Below the pieces are notes generated by a model. That model ran no database searches. It worked only from the letters and a program-made list of their open reading frames with translations, and was not told where the DNA came from. From Marivirga aurantiaca (GTDB lineage Bacteria; Bacteroidota; Bacteroidia; Cytophagales; Cyclobacteriaceae): a stretch of DNA of 64,000 nucleotides. The DNA is taken from the NCBI RefSeq assembly GCF_016679925.1, contig NZ_JAEQBW010000009.1:62001-126000 (forward strand). Direction: 5' to 3'. Position 1 is the stretch's first letter; each line of letters starts with the position of its first letter. The translations under genes were made by a program, and so were the position numbers. Below are positions 8,245-16,587 of this stretch, piece by piece.

Positions 8245-9312
8245 CTATATTTTTACATTACTTGATTTGGCAAAAATTTCCTCATTTACTCTTCTCAATT
8301 CTTTCCAATCCAAAGTTTCCCCTAGGCTTAAATCCCGATAGAATTCCCTGAAATAACTGATGCATTCCTTTTTAAACAATTCCGGAGCAATACTTGAAGG
8401 GTAAATGGGCCTTGCTGTTGGACTGGAATATCGTTCTTTTTTGGAGAGTCTTTCCCCTTCCAGCCTCAAAATAGGTGCGGTATCTGTAAAATGTTCAGCT
8501 TTCCATGTTCTTTTGCTGTTTTCCATCCTGTTTAGCCTGTCACACAACAATTGCAAGTTTAATCTGGGAAAATGTTTGCGTGTGGTAGTTACCCAGGTGG
8601 TGTATTTATATTCCAACTCATAACGGTTGCCTGAATACAAACTCATAACCATATCTGCATGATTACTGCCGGCATATAAGCTGTAGTAATGCAAAGGTTC
8701 CTTGGCTTCTACTAATTGCATTTTTATATCGGAAATAGTCTTCCTTTGTATGTTTTGTTCCAATTGGGCTATTACACATTTATACTCCTCAGTTTCTTTT
8801 ATTTTTTCTTCATTTTGGATCATTTCTGTGAAAGCTTCTAAAAAGTAATGGTATTTAGGCACACAGGCTTCCATTTCTTTTTCGGCTATTTCAGGTGCAC
8901 CAAAAGGAGGATAAAATAAGCGCGCTTCTTCCTCATTGAGCAAGCAAACTATTTTTAATGCTTTTCTCCATTCAGAGTTTTTGAAGTCAATTTCCCGGAA
9001 ATCGGCTATTTGCGCTATTTCAATTAATAGGTTTTTGTGCTTCAAAGCCAATTGAGGATTGAAAAGAGCCCACACTCCTAAAAATCCATCAATGTCATAG
9101 TGATTGTTGGTTACATAGCTCTTATTTAATTCGGGAATATCTTTTTCTATTGCTTTAAGCACAATTTCTGTACTTGTATCAGCTTCGCAACCTTCAGGAA
9201 CGGGTGCTCCTCTCCAGTGTGATAAATCAAAGCCTTGTGGATGATGGGCATCCATTACTATTACTTCATGGGGATATTTTTTGACATCGTAAAAAGGTAT
9301 GAAGGTTTTCAT
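8245..9312 (-). CDS. DUF6687-family protein
   Basis: A 355-residue soluble protein with no signal peptide or membrane segment. The N-terminal third carries LSHWRGAPVP, DTSTEIVLKAI and NNHYDIDGFLGVWAL, the signature I associate with DUF6687. The last block, with a His and two Asp in NHxDxDG, resembles the metal-binding motif of DHH-type phosphoesterases, but that relation is only an impression. No function is established. The gene lies downstream of the thiamine-controlled TonB receptor on the same strand (83 bases after it), so some read-through is possible, though no functional link to thiamine is apparent. Confidence 0.7.
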   Translation of the reverse strand: MKTFIPFYDVKKYPHEVIVMDAHHPQGFDLSHWRGAPVPEGCEADTSTEIVLKAIEKDIPELNKSYVTNNHYDIDGFLGVWALFNPQLALKHKNLLIEIAQIADFREIDFKNSEWRKALKIVCLLNEEEARLFYPPFGAPEIAEKEMEACVPKYHYFLEAFTEMIQNEEKIKETEEYKCVIAQLEQNIQRKTISDIKMQLVEAKEPLHYYSLYAGSNHADMVMSLYSGNRYELEYKYTTWVTTTRKHFPRLNLQLLCDRLNRMENSKRTWKAEHFTDTAPILRLEGERLSKKERYSSPTARPIYPSSIAPELFKKECISYFREFYRDLSLGETLDWKELRRVNEEIFAKSSNVKI

Positions 9313-9395
9313 AGACTATTGGATGATTTTAAAACTTTTATAATGGCTGTCACAAAACTCTGTTTCATGACAGCCATCATTATAGATAAAAATAA

Positions 9396-11864
9396 TCAGA
9401 ACCTGATATTCATCCCTAGCAAGAAGTTGGTTCCTGCCTGAGGGTAATAGTAATTTTCACGCACTACGTATTCACCGCCTGAATAACCAAATGTATATCC
9501 ATTGGACACATATTTTTCATTAAAAATGTTATTAACCATTAATTTCAGTTCTGCTGTTTTTATAAAAGGTAAGCTAAATTTATAAGAAGCTACAAAATCG
9601 CTTACCAAATAAGCATCGATAGCCCTTTCATCATTGGAAGTATTGTCCAAATATTGTTGGCCTACATATTTACCTAATAAAGAGAAACTAATGGGTTGTA
9701 GAGGTGTAAATGTTAAATCACCGCCAGCAATTAGATTTGGAGAGAAAGATATATCAGTGTTTTCGTAATCATTTCTTACGATGTTATATTCACTAAAATC
9801 GGCTCCATAATCATATAATATTTCAGTAAATTCTTCAATTTTATTATGACTGAAAGTGGCATTGGCATTCAATTGCAAAGAAGGCGTAATTTTTACAGAT
9901 CCAATAAGTTCTATTCCCATTCTATAGCTATTGTCAACATTGGTTCTCACACTTGAACCTACATCATTCAAGGCTCCAGTAAGTACTAATTGATTTTTAT
10001 AATTCATATAATAATAAACGGCCTCTATGCTGTAATTTTTATCTCTTTTTTTATAACCAACTTCCAAATCTCTTAAAGTTTCAGGTTGAGGTGTAACATC
10101 TTCAATTGCATCAATGAAATCGTTACGTACCGGCTCTCTGTTGCTTATGGCAAATGAAACATAAGCTGAGCTGTTGTTATCAAAAAAGTAGGAGAGGCCT
10201 GCTTTCGGATTAAAAAAGTTGTAATTATCTCCGGCATTTATTTCTCTTAAATCATTATCAACACCTACTGTTCTGTAATCGATACTACGAACCTGCAAAT
10301 CTGCAAAAAGGTTGATTTGCTGATTAAGCTGGTAATTTGCTTTTAAGAATGAGTTGAAATCCGTTTTGAAGCCATTATTGTCATAATAGCGATCTCTTAT
10401 TTCAGATTCTCCGGCAAACCTGGCCCAAATGATTTCCCCAAAGTGGTCACCATCATATTCATTATAGCCACCGCCTAATGTGATATCCAGCCCGTTATTA
10501 TTATCATAATTTAAGCTATAGGTAAATCCATAGAAATGGTTGTCAAGCCATCTTCTTCTTATTAAATCAGTAGAGGATATTGTACTGTCCCCTATTTGTA
10601 AATCAGGTAAGTTGTAATCTTCAAAATCATCATCTGCTCTGTGTTGCTCATAATATCCTCTTCCATAGGTGTAATGAAGAGCCGCATTGGCCTGCAATTG
10701 TTTGCTAAACTGATGAGAAAGATGTAATTGATAATGATCCTGCTGATAGTTATCAGTTTCATTATCATATTGGTAGTAATTGTAAGTACGACCAGAATTC
10801 AGCAGGTTCTCTGCCTGCTCATCTGTGAATCCATTATTGGCAATAACTTCCTGCATTCCGGGAATATCATTTTCCAACCTTGCCTCAGGTGTGCCCCACC
10901 AGCTTTGATAAGTCTTTTCTTTGCCTCCAAAAGTGAGTGCTTTGAGAATGGTTTTATCGCCATAATAAGCACCGGAAAGAAAATAAGACTGTAAATCTGA
11001 TGTAGCCCTGTCTATATAACCATCAGAATGGATATTGGAAAGCCTCCCCTCAAAAGCCCATCCACTATTCATGATGCCGGTATTGAAGATTACATTATGT
11101 CTGCGTGTGTTAAAGGAACCAAAGGAATTGTTCACTTCCCCAAAAGCTTCTTGTGCGGGCGTGCTGGTTTGCATATTTATAGACGCGCCAAAAGCCGCAG
11201 CGCCATTAGTGGAAGTTCCTACACCTCTTTGTATCTGGATATTGTTGACTGAGGAAGACAGATCAGGCATATTTACCCAAAAAGTGCCATGTGATTCGGA
11301 ATCGTTAATAGGAATACCATTAACAGTGACATTAATTCTTGTACCATCACTTCCCCTGATACGAATACCGGTATATCCTACTCCGGCTCCCGCATCAGAA
11401 GTAGTTACTACAGAAGGCGTATAATTAAGCAAAATAGGCATGTCCTGCCCGAGGTTTTGCTTTTCCAAACGCTCCTTGCTGACATTGGTATAGGTAGTTG
11501 GTGTTTTTTCATCCGCCCGGGTGGCTGATACGATAACCTCATCTGTCATCCGGATGTCTTTTTCCATTTTAAATATAAGACTCAGATCACTATTTAATTG
11601 TATTTCCTTTTCTATAGGTTTATAGCCTATAAAGGAAACTTTCACTGTGTAAGTGCCTTCCGGAAGTTTATTGATGATAAACTCACCCTCTTCATCCGTC
11701 ACATCTCCTTTATTTAATTCAGGAATAACTACTGAAGCACCAACTAAAGCCCCTTGTTCTTCTTTGTCCGTTACTGTGCCGGAAAGGCGTAATTGTGCCA
11801 TGGAGTTAACCGCTAGCAGACAAAAAACTGTGGATAAACACCACCATTTGTTAAAGTGTAACAT
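9396..11864 (-). CDS. TonB-dependent outer-membrane receptor, probable thiamine importer
   Basis: An 822-residue outer-membrane protein. A signal peptide (residues 1-23, ending NSMAQ) is followed by a carboxypeptidase-regulatory-like domain at about 25-100, a TonB-box-like stretch DEVIVSAT, the plug domain (NIQIQRGVGTSTNGAAAFGA) and a long beta-barrel ending in an aromatic-rich strand with terminal Phe. The two TPP riboswitches in its leader show that it is controlled by thiamine pyrophosphate, so the likely cargo is thiamine or a precursor. This matches the OMR-type thiamine receptors known to be TPP-regulated in Bacteroides. The inner-membrane partner is probably PnuT at 24.9 kb, also TPP-controlled. 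Confidence 0.88.
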   Translation of the reverse strand: MLHFNKWWCLSTVFCLLAVNSMAQLRLSGTVTDKEEQGALVGASVVIPELNKGDVTDEEGEFIINKLPEGTYTVKVSFIGYKPIEKEIQLNSDLSLIFKMEKDIRMTDEVIVSATRADEKTPTTYTNVSKERLEKQNLGQDMPILLNYTPSVVTTSDAGAGVGYTGIRIRGSDGTRINVTVNGIPINDSESHGTFWVNMPDLSSSVNNIQIQRGVGTSTNGAAAFGASINMQTSTPAQEAFGEVNNSFGSFNTRRHNVIFNTGIMNSGWAFEGRLSNIHSDGYIDRATSDLQSYFLSGAYYGDKTILKALTFGGKEKTYQSWWGTPEARLENDIPGMQEVIANNGFTDEQAENLLNSGRTYNYYQYDNETDNYQQDHYQLHLSHQFSKQLQANAALHYTYGRGYYEQHRADDDFEDYNLPDLQIGDSTISSTDLIRRRWLDNHFYGFTYSLNYDNNNGLDITLGGGYNEYDGDHFGEIIWARFAGESEIRDRYYDNNGFKTDFNSFLKANYQLNQQINLFADLQVRSIDYRTVGVDNDLREINAGDNYNFFNPKAGLSYFFDNNSSAYVSFAISNREPVRNDFIDAIEDVTPQPETLRDLEVGYKKRDKNYSIEAVYYYMNYKNQLVLTGALNDVGSSVRTNVDNSYRMGIELIGSVKITPSLQLNANATFSHNKIEEFTEILYDYGADFSEYNIVRNDYENTDISFSPNLIAGGDLTFTPLQPISFSLLGKYVGQQYLDNTSNDERAIDAYLVSDFVASYKFSLPFIKTAELKLMVNNIFNEKYVSNGYTFGYSGGEYVVRENYYYPQAGTNFLLGMNIRF

Positions 11865-11931
11865 GTAATTTATTATTATAAGTTTAACATGTGAGAAGTG
11901 GGGTACTTACCTCTCTTTGTTTTCCTTAAAC

Positions 11932-12006
11932 CGCTCCCTTCGACCGCATTACCGGCATCAGGTTCATTGGGTATAATCTCAGCCCGTGTATTAAGGCACC
12001 CCTAGC
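11932..12006 (-). promoter_or_regulatory. TPP riboswitch, proximal aptamer
   Basis: Read on the - strand this carries the THI-box blocks in order: GGGGTGCC, GGGCTGAGA, TACCC, GAACCTGATG, GGTAATGCGG and GAAGGGA. The aptamer ends about 68 nt before the receptor start codon. Two positions deviate from the strict consensus: ATGCC instead of ATCC after the T, and GTCGAAGG instead of GCGTAGG. A small AGCTT/AAGCT hairpin lies immediately 5' of it. No classical terminator follows, so control may be at translation. Confidence 0.93.
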
Positions 12007-12136
12007 TTGTGAAAGCTAAATCTTTATTATCAGAGAATCTGTTTTATCAATAATTATTCAATCTATCTCTTTTTCAAATAAGCATGATTGAAACAGTATA
12101 ATCTATATTAATTTTTAAATCTGTATTTCGGTATAA

Positions 12137-12208
12137 ATTCCTACGCCCGCATTACCGGGATCAGGTTGTGGGTATGTTCTCAGCCCGTTATTATAAGGCA
12201 CCCCTTGT
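12137..12208 (-). promoter_or_regulatory. TPP riboswitch, distal aptamer
   Basis: A second complete THI box lies about 130 nt upstream of the proximal one on the same strand. It shows AGGGGTGCC, GGGCTGAGAA, ACCC, ACCTGATCCCGG, TAATGCGGGCGTAGGAA, closer to the consensus than the proximal aptamer. The AT-rich spacer between the two aptamers has no U-tailed hairpin. The pair lies in the leader of the TonB receptor gene. Confidence 0.94.
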
Positions 12209-12341
12209 TTGATACTACAAAGGTAGATTGGTTAATTGATTTTGACAAAAATTGTGGGGTTTATTTACAATTCGCATTCCATCCTGAATTCATCAAAATA
12301 ATTATAGATATTTTACTTACTTTGTTAGTTAAATATAACCT

Positions 12342-13910
12342 ATGAACAAGCAGCTTAGAAGCATATTAATCATACTGGCGATAATTATTGTCCCACTATT
12401 TATTTATGGCTATTTGCAGCTTCTATCACTTAATGAGGATGAACAAATGGCGAATGTCATTTATGAAAAGCAAATGGAAACAGTGCTTTTTTCATTGAAT
12501 CAGTATGCTGATGATATGATGACACAGTGGGCGCGTGAACTGGATAATTCCGGCAGTGATATTTTCGAAAATGCCTCCAGACTAGTATTAAGTAATGAAC
12601 CGATACAGTTATTATCCATCAATAATTTGGAGGCTGAGGTTGATTCTGTTTTCTATGGAGATTATGTAGATGAATCTCTTGATGCGAGACCATTTATAGA
12701 ACAGTGGCTCTTTAAAAATGACACTACGCTTTCCCGGCTTACCCGCTATTTAAATGCTGGTTTTCAAAAAATTCAAGCTGTGGAGAATTGGGAATCCATC
12801 AAAGGATTAAGAGATAACCAGATGGGTATTACTTTTATGCAATATGATAATGATTCGACTTTATATAATGTGTTTATCTTATTGGAGCCCGAATTTTGGG
12901 TAGAGCAAGTGCTAGGTGCCAAAATGCAGGAAATTGCGACTGATAATTTTAGCGTAGCAGTTTTGTATGAAACGGAAAATACTGATCCTCGGATTATATA
13001 TAGTACAGGAGATTTCAGGTTACCAAAAGAATACACACAAAGCAGCCTTTGGATATTGCCCGACATCCATTTAGCGATTCAAACAACCGGTGAAAGTTAT
13101 TCTGCTTTAATAAGGGAGCGAAGCAGAAATAATCTCTTCTTTTTAATCTTTACCCTACTCACTGTTTTGGTGGGAATCTTTATCATTATCAGGAATATAC
13201 GAAGTGCTTTAAAAATGGCGCAATTGAAATCGGACTTTGTTTCTAATGTGTCCCATGAAATCAGAACTCCACTGGCACTTATCAGGATGTATGCCGAAAC
13301 TTTAATGTTGGGCAGAATTCCTTCCCCTGAAAAGCAACAGCATTATTATAATGTCATTTTTCATGAATCTGGCAGACTTACCTATTTGGTGAATAATATC
13401 CTGGATTTTTCCAGGATTGAGTCCAATAAGAAAACTTATCAATTTGAAGAAATTGATCTGAATGCATTGGTAGTAAATTTCTGCAAAAGCTATAGTTATA
13501 CTTTTAACGAAAAAAATGTGAGTTGCCAGCTGAATTTAGCAGAAGGGGAACTCCCTGTTCTGGCGGACAGCCAGTCATTGGAAGAAGCGTTTTCAAACAT
13601 AGTGGAAAATGCAATCAAATATAATGATAAGACTGTTCAGCTTGAAATGGAGACCAAAAGTGATGGTAAAAAAGCGTTTTTTAGTATCAAGGATAACGGT
13701 ATAGGTATTCCCAAAAGTGAACAGGCTAAGATATTTGATAAGTTTTACAGGTTGGAAAGTGCCATGACCCAGAAAACCAAAGGAACAGGTTTGGGTTTAA
13801 GTTTGGTAAGGCATATCATGGACTCCCATAAGGGAGAAATCAAGATCCAATCTACTGTAGGAGTGGGTAGTACCTTTATATTAATATTTCCTTTAAATCA
13901 ATCAGCATGA
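12342..13910 (+). CDS. Membrane sensor histidine kinase
   Basis: A 522-residue two-component sensor. Transmembrane helices lie at about residues 7-27 and 262-284 and enclose a periplasmic sensor region of about 235 residues with no recognised domain. HisKA follows with H305 in SNVSHEIRTPLAL, then the HATPase domain with N-box NIVENAIKYN, G1 DNGIGIP, F-box IFDKFYR and G2 GTGLGLSLV. The stop overlaps the start of the response regulator by four bases (ATGA), showing translational coupling. The signal is unknown. The phased operator at 14601-14647 suggests it controls the two secreted proteins downstream. Confidence 0.95.
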   Translation: MNKQLRSILIILAIIIVPLFIYGYLQLLSLNEDEQMANVIYEKQMETVLFSLNQYADDMMTQWARELDNSGSDIFENASRLVLSNEPIQLLSINNLEAEVDSVFYGDYVDESLDARPFIEQWLFKNDTTLSRLTRYLNAGFQKIQAVENWESIKGLRDNQMGITFMQYDNDSTLYNVFILLEPEFWVEQVLGAKMQEIATDNFSVAVLYETENTDPRIIYSTGDFRLPKEYTQSSLWILPDIHLAIQTTGESYSALIRERSRNNLFFLIFTLLTVLVGIFIIIRNIRSALKMAQLKSDFVSNVSHEIRTPLALIRMYAETLMLGRIPSPEKQQHYYNVIFHESGRLTYLVNNILDFSRIESNKKTYQFEEIDLNALVVNFCKSYSYTFNEKNVSCQLNLAEGELPVLADSQSLEEAFSNIVENAIKYNDKTVQLEMETKSDGKKAFFSIKDNGIGIPKSEQAKIFDKFYRLESAMTQKTKGTGLGLSLVRHIMDSHKGEIKIQSTVGVGSTFILIFPLNQSA

Positions 13911-14593
13911 GTAAAATATTAATTGTAGATGATGAGCAGGCTATGAGAGAAGGGCTTTCGGATAATTTGTTGTTTGAGGGCTACGAAACGGTATTGGCTG
14001 AAAATGGGAAAGTGGCCCTGGAAAAAGCAAAGGAAGAGCATTTTGACCTGATAGTGTTGGATGTAATGATGCCGGAAATGTCAGGTTTTGATGTGTGCAG
14101 AAAACTGAGACAGTTGAATATTTTTACTCCGGTTATTTTGTTAACTGCCAAGGGTGAAGAGATTGACAGGGTGCTTGGCCTTGAGCTGGGAGGGGATGAT
14201 TACATGACCAAACCTTTCAGTCTAAGGGAATTATTGGCAAGGATTAAGGCGATACTTAGGCGTACCCAAACAAGCGAATCCCAAAATAAGGCAGATGAGT
14301 TTATTAAAATTGGGTTAATGGAGGTTGATTTCAATAAGTACATAGCTAAAGTATCAGGTAAGGAATTGAAACTTTCTCATCGTGAGCTAGAAGTACTTCA
14401 TTTCTTATTGAAACATAAAAACCAAATTGTAAGCAGAGATGATTTGTTGAAAAATATTTGGCAGTATGATGAATTTCCCACAACAAGGACAATTGATAAC
14501 TTTATATTAAGATTAAGACAAAAAGTAGAGATTCATCCTAATGAGCCAAAAGTGATTTTAACGGTACATGGGATGGGGTATAAGTTGGTATGA
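13907..14593 (+). CDS. OmpR/PhoB-type response regulator
   Basis: A 228-residue cytosolic transcription factor. The receiver domain has the acidic pocket D8/D9, phospho-acceptor D52 in LDVMMPEM, and the switch Lys in MTKPFSLREL. The C-terminal winged helix runs from about residue 130, with the HRELEVLHFLL, SRDDLL and TIDNFILRLRQKVE segments of the OmpR family. It is translationally coupled to the kinase gene. Proteins of this family bind direct repeats spaced by 10-11 bp, and four such half-sites begin 8 bases after its stop codon. Confidence 0.96.
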   Translation: MSKILIVDDEQAMREGLSDNLLFEGYETVLAENGKVALEKAKEEHFDLIVLDVMMPEMSGFDVCRKLRQLNIFTPVILLTAKGEEIDRVLGLELGGDDYMTKPFSLRELLARIKAILRRTQTSESQNKADEFIKIGLMEVDFNKYIAKVSGKELKLSHRELEVLHFLLKHKNQIVSRDDLLKNIWQYDEFPTTRTIDNFILRLRQKVEIHPNEPKVILTVHGMGYKLV

Positions 14594-14600
14594 GTTACTC

Positions 14601-14647
14601 GTGACATCATGTGACATTTGTTTACTTTCCAGTGACACACAGTAACA
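14601..14647 (+). promoter_or_regulatory. Phased GTGACA repeats, candidate response-regulator operator
   Basis: GTGACA occurs at 14601, 14611 and 14632, and GTAACA at 14642. The spacings are 10, 21 and 10 bp, so all four lie on the same face of the helix as two tandem dimer sites. A promoter-like TAGTTTG lies at 14659-14665 and the next start codon at 14690, so a bound activator would sit just upstream of RNA polymerase. The response regulator gene lies immediately upstream. Confidence 0.6.
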
Positions 14648-14689
14648 TAGATAAGCTTTAGTTTGAATTATAAAACAAAACTAAAAGCT

Positions 14690-15217
14690 ATGAGAACTTT
14701 AAAGATTACATTATGGATGATGCTTATGAGCATGTTTACTTACGCACAGGATTATATCTCTACAGAGACTGAGTTTGATAAAAGACCGATTGTTAAAATG
14801 AATTTGAATGGAGAAAATGTATGGGTATTATTGGATACAGGTTCTGAATACACCATATTAAATATGGATAGTCAGGATAAGTATCAATACAAAACTTATC
14901 CCTTAAGTCAAGCCAGGTATCAGGTTCAGGGAGTCGGGAAACAATTGATGCAGATGTATACTGTGAGAAAAGCTGTGATAACTTTTAACGAAATCCAATT
15001 AAAAGGAATAATTTTAGCTTATGATTTATCAAATGTAGCAAATTCCATCAAACAAAGAACCGGGAAAACCATTGCTGGTATAGTTGGTTTGGAGATGATG
15101 AGAGCCCATGGATTTGTTATAGATGTTGCAAACAACAAAGTGATTACTAAAAGTGGGAATCATAAGAAAAAAGTATTACAGAATGAAAAATCAACTTTAG
15201 CTGTTACAGCTAATTAA
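14690..15217 (+). CDS. Secreted retropepsin-like aspartic protease domain protein
   Basis: A 175-residue protein starting with a clear signal peptide (MRTLKITLWMMLMSMFTYAQ). The mature part carries one aspartyl-protease half: a strand with VWVLLDTGSEYTIL (D49-T50-G51-S52) and later an AGIVGLEMM segment, as in clan AA retropepsin-like domains that act as homodimers. An ATG-less extension to 14663 exists, but the ATG at 14690 gives the signal peptide. It follows the candidate operator and precedes another secreted protein by 20 bases, suggesting a two-gene unit controlled by the adjacent two-component system. Substrate unknown. Confidence 0.78.
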   Translation: MRTLKITLWMMLMSMFTYAQDYISTETEFDKRPIVKMNLNGENVWVLLDTGSEYTILNMDSQDKYQYKTYPLSQARYQVQGVGKQLMQMYTVRKAVITFNEIQLKGIILAYDLSNVANSIKQRTGKTIAGIVGLEMMRAHGFVIDVANNKVITKSGNHKKKVLQNEKSTLAVTAN

Positions 15218-15237
15218 GGTATCGATGATAGACCGCA

Positions 15238-16356
15238 ATGAGTAATTATAAAAAAACAATTTTCATTTTTCTCTTGGCTTCTTTACATTGTTTAGTAGCA
15301 GGTGCCCAGGTGAAAGGCGATTCCAAAACGGAAGATAATAGTATTATGAGTTGGATATGGGAACTCATGATGGAAGAAAAAAAATGGGATCATCCACATT
15401 ATGTAAATGAAAATGTTTATCAGGATGTGGATCTTAAAAGAAGTATTGCAGGGCAGTGGAAATTTAGCATTGGGGATAATTTAAAATGGAAAAGTGCCAA
15501 TTATAATGATAGTAATTGGGAACATATTTTGGTGCCTGCTGATTGGGAAAATGAAGGTTTCCACGGTTACGATGGCTATGCATGGTATCGCTTGCACTTT
15601 GATGGTAGATTATTGAACCCTAAAGACGTTAATTTTCTTATACTGGGCTTTATAGATGATGTAGATGAAACCTATATCAATGGAACTTTAATAGGGAAAA
15701 GCGGGCAATTTCCCCCACGATTCAGAACAGCTTATAATTCCAACAGGAAATATTATATTCCTACAAGTACTATCAATTTTGGTGGAGACAATGTACTTGC
15801 CGTGAGGGTGTATGATGATGGTGCTAATGGTGGGATTGTACGCGGAGAAATGGGTTTTTATACAGCCAAAACCCATAAAGGTTTATTACAACATTTGTAT
15901 GGTGTTTGGAAGTTCAATACTCAAAATGAACCAAATTTTTATAGTGAAAAGATTGATGATTCCTGCTGGGAAGATATTTTAGCACCAGCATATTGGGATA
16001 ATCATGGGTATAGAGCCTATGATGGTATAGCCTGGTACAGAAAAAACTTTCAATTGGATTTTAAACCGGATCAAAACAAGCGATACTATTTGATTTTGGG
16101 CAAAATAGATGATTTTGATGAAACTTACTTGAATGGTGTCAAAATTGGCGAAACCATTGATGGGAGAGCAGTAGGTGAAAGTAGATCCTACATTAAAACA
16201 AGGATTTATAAAATTCCACAAAACTTATTAAGACCTACTGGCAATAATATTGTAGCAGTAAAAGTCACTGATATTGGCATTGAGGGAGGTATCTATAAAG
16301 GGCCTTTAGGAATTGTTGAAGAGGCTGATTTGACCAATATATTGAGGGATAACTGA
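15238..16356 (+). CDS. Secreted protein with two galactose-binding-like (GH2 sugar-binding) domains
   Basis: A 372-residue exported protein with a signal peptide (cleavage after LVAGAQ) and two tandem beta-sandwich repeats. Each repeat has the GH2 N-domain pattern: GQWKFSIGDN...NDSNWEHILVPADWENEGF...DGYAWYR in the first (about residues 65-205), and GVWKFN...DDSCWEDILAPAYWDNHGY...DGIAWYR in the second (about 220-365). Both end with a DETYINGTLIG / DETYLNGVKIG strand. The GH2 catalytic barrel is absent, so this is a binding or structural protein rather than a glycosidase. It lies 20 bases after the retropepsin-like gene and probably shares its promoter. Confidence 0.8.
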   Translation: MSNYKKTIFIFLLASLHCLVAGAQVKGDSKTEDNSIMSWIWELMMEEKKWDHPHYVNENVYQDVDLKRSIAGQWKFSIGDNLKWKSANYNDSNWEHILVPADWENEGFHGYDGYAWYRLHFDGRLLNPKDVNFLILGFIDDVDETYINGTLIGKSGQFPPRFRTAYNSNRKYYIPTSTINFGGDNVLAVRVYDDGANGGIVRGEMGFYTAKTHKGLLQHLYGVWKFNTQNEPNFYSEKIDDSCWEDILAPAYWDNHGYRAYDGIAWYRKNFQLDFKPDQNKRYYLILGKIDDFDETYLNGVKIGETIDGRAVGESRSYIKTRIYKIPQNLLRPTGNNIVAVKVTDIGIEGGIYKGPLGIVEEADLTNILRDN

Positions 16357-16436
16357 TTTCTGCTGGAAGTATTTTCCCTGAATACCATCCTTTCAATACA
16401 GCTGACACCCCACTTCTTATTTGTGGTAAAGGTAAG

Positions 16437-16462
16437 AAAAGCCACCTTCTTCTCAGGCTTTT
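16437..16462 (+). terminator. Possible intrinsic terminator
   Basis: AAAAGCC and GGCTTTT form a 7-bp stem around a 12-nt loop, 80 bases after the preceding stop codon. The T-run is short and is part of the stem, so this is a modest candidate. Confidence 0.4.
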
Positions 16463-16507
16463 GATATCATATGAAAATCAATTAAGCTACAAGTAATGTA
16501 TATTTAA

Positions 16508-16539
16508 TTGGATATATTAAATATGCATTCGTACTTTTG
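16508..16539 (+). promoter_or_regulatory. Promoter of the giant adhesin gene
   Basis: TACTTTTG at 16532-16539 is an exact -7 box (TAnnTTTG), with TTG at 16508-16510 placed 21 bp upstream as the -33 element. The start codon is at 16588, giving a leader of about 42 nt. The match and spacing fit the Bacteroidota primary-sigma promoter. Confidence 0.55.
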
Positions 16540-16587
16540 TGGGTTGTAATTGTCTGATAATAAAAGTATTCCCAATCCAATAACTCT

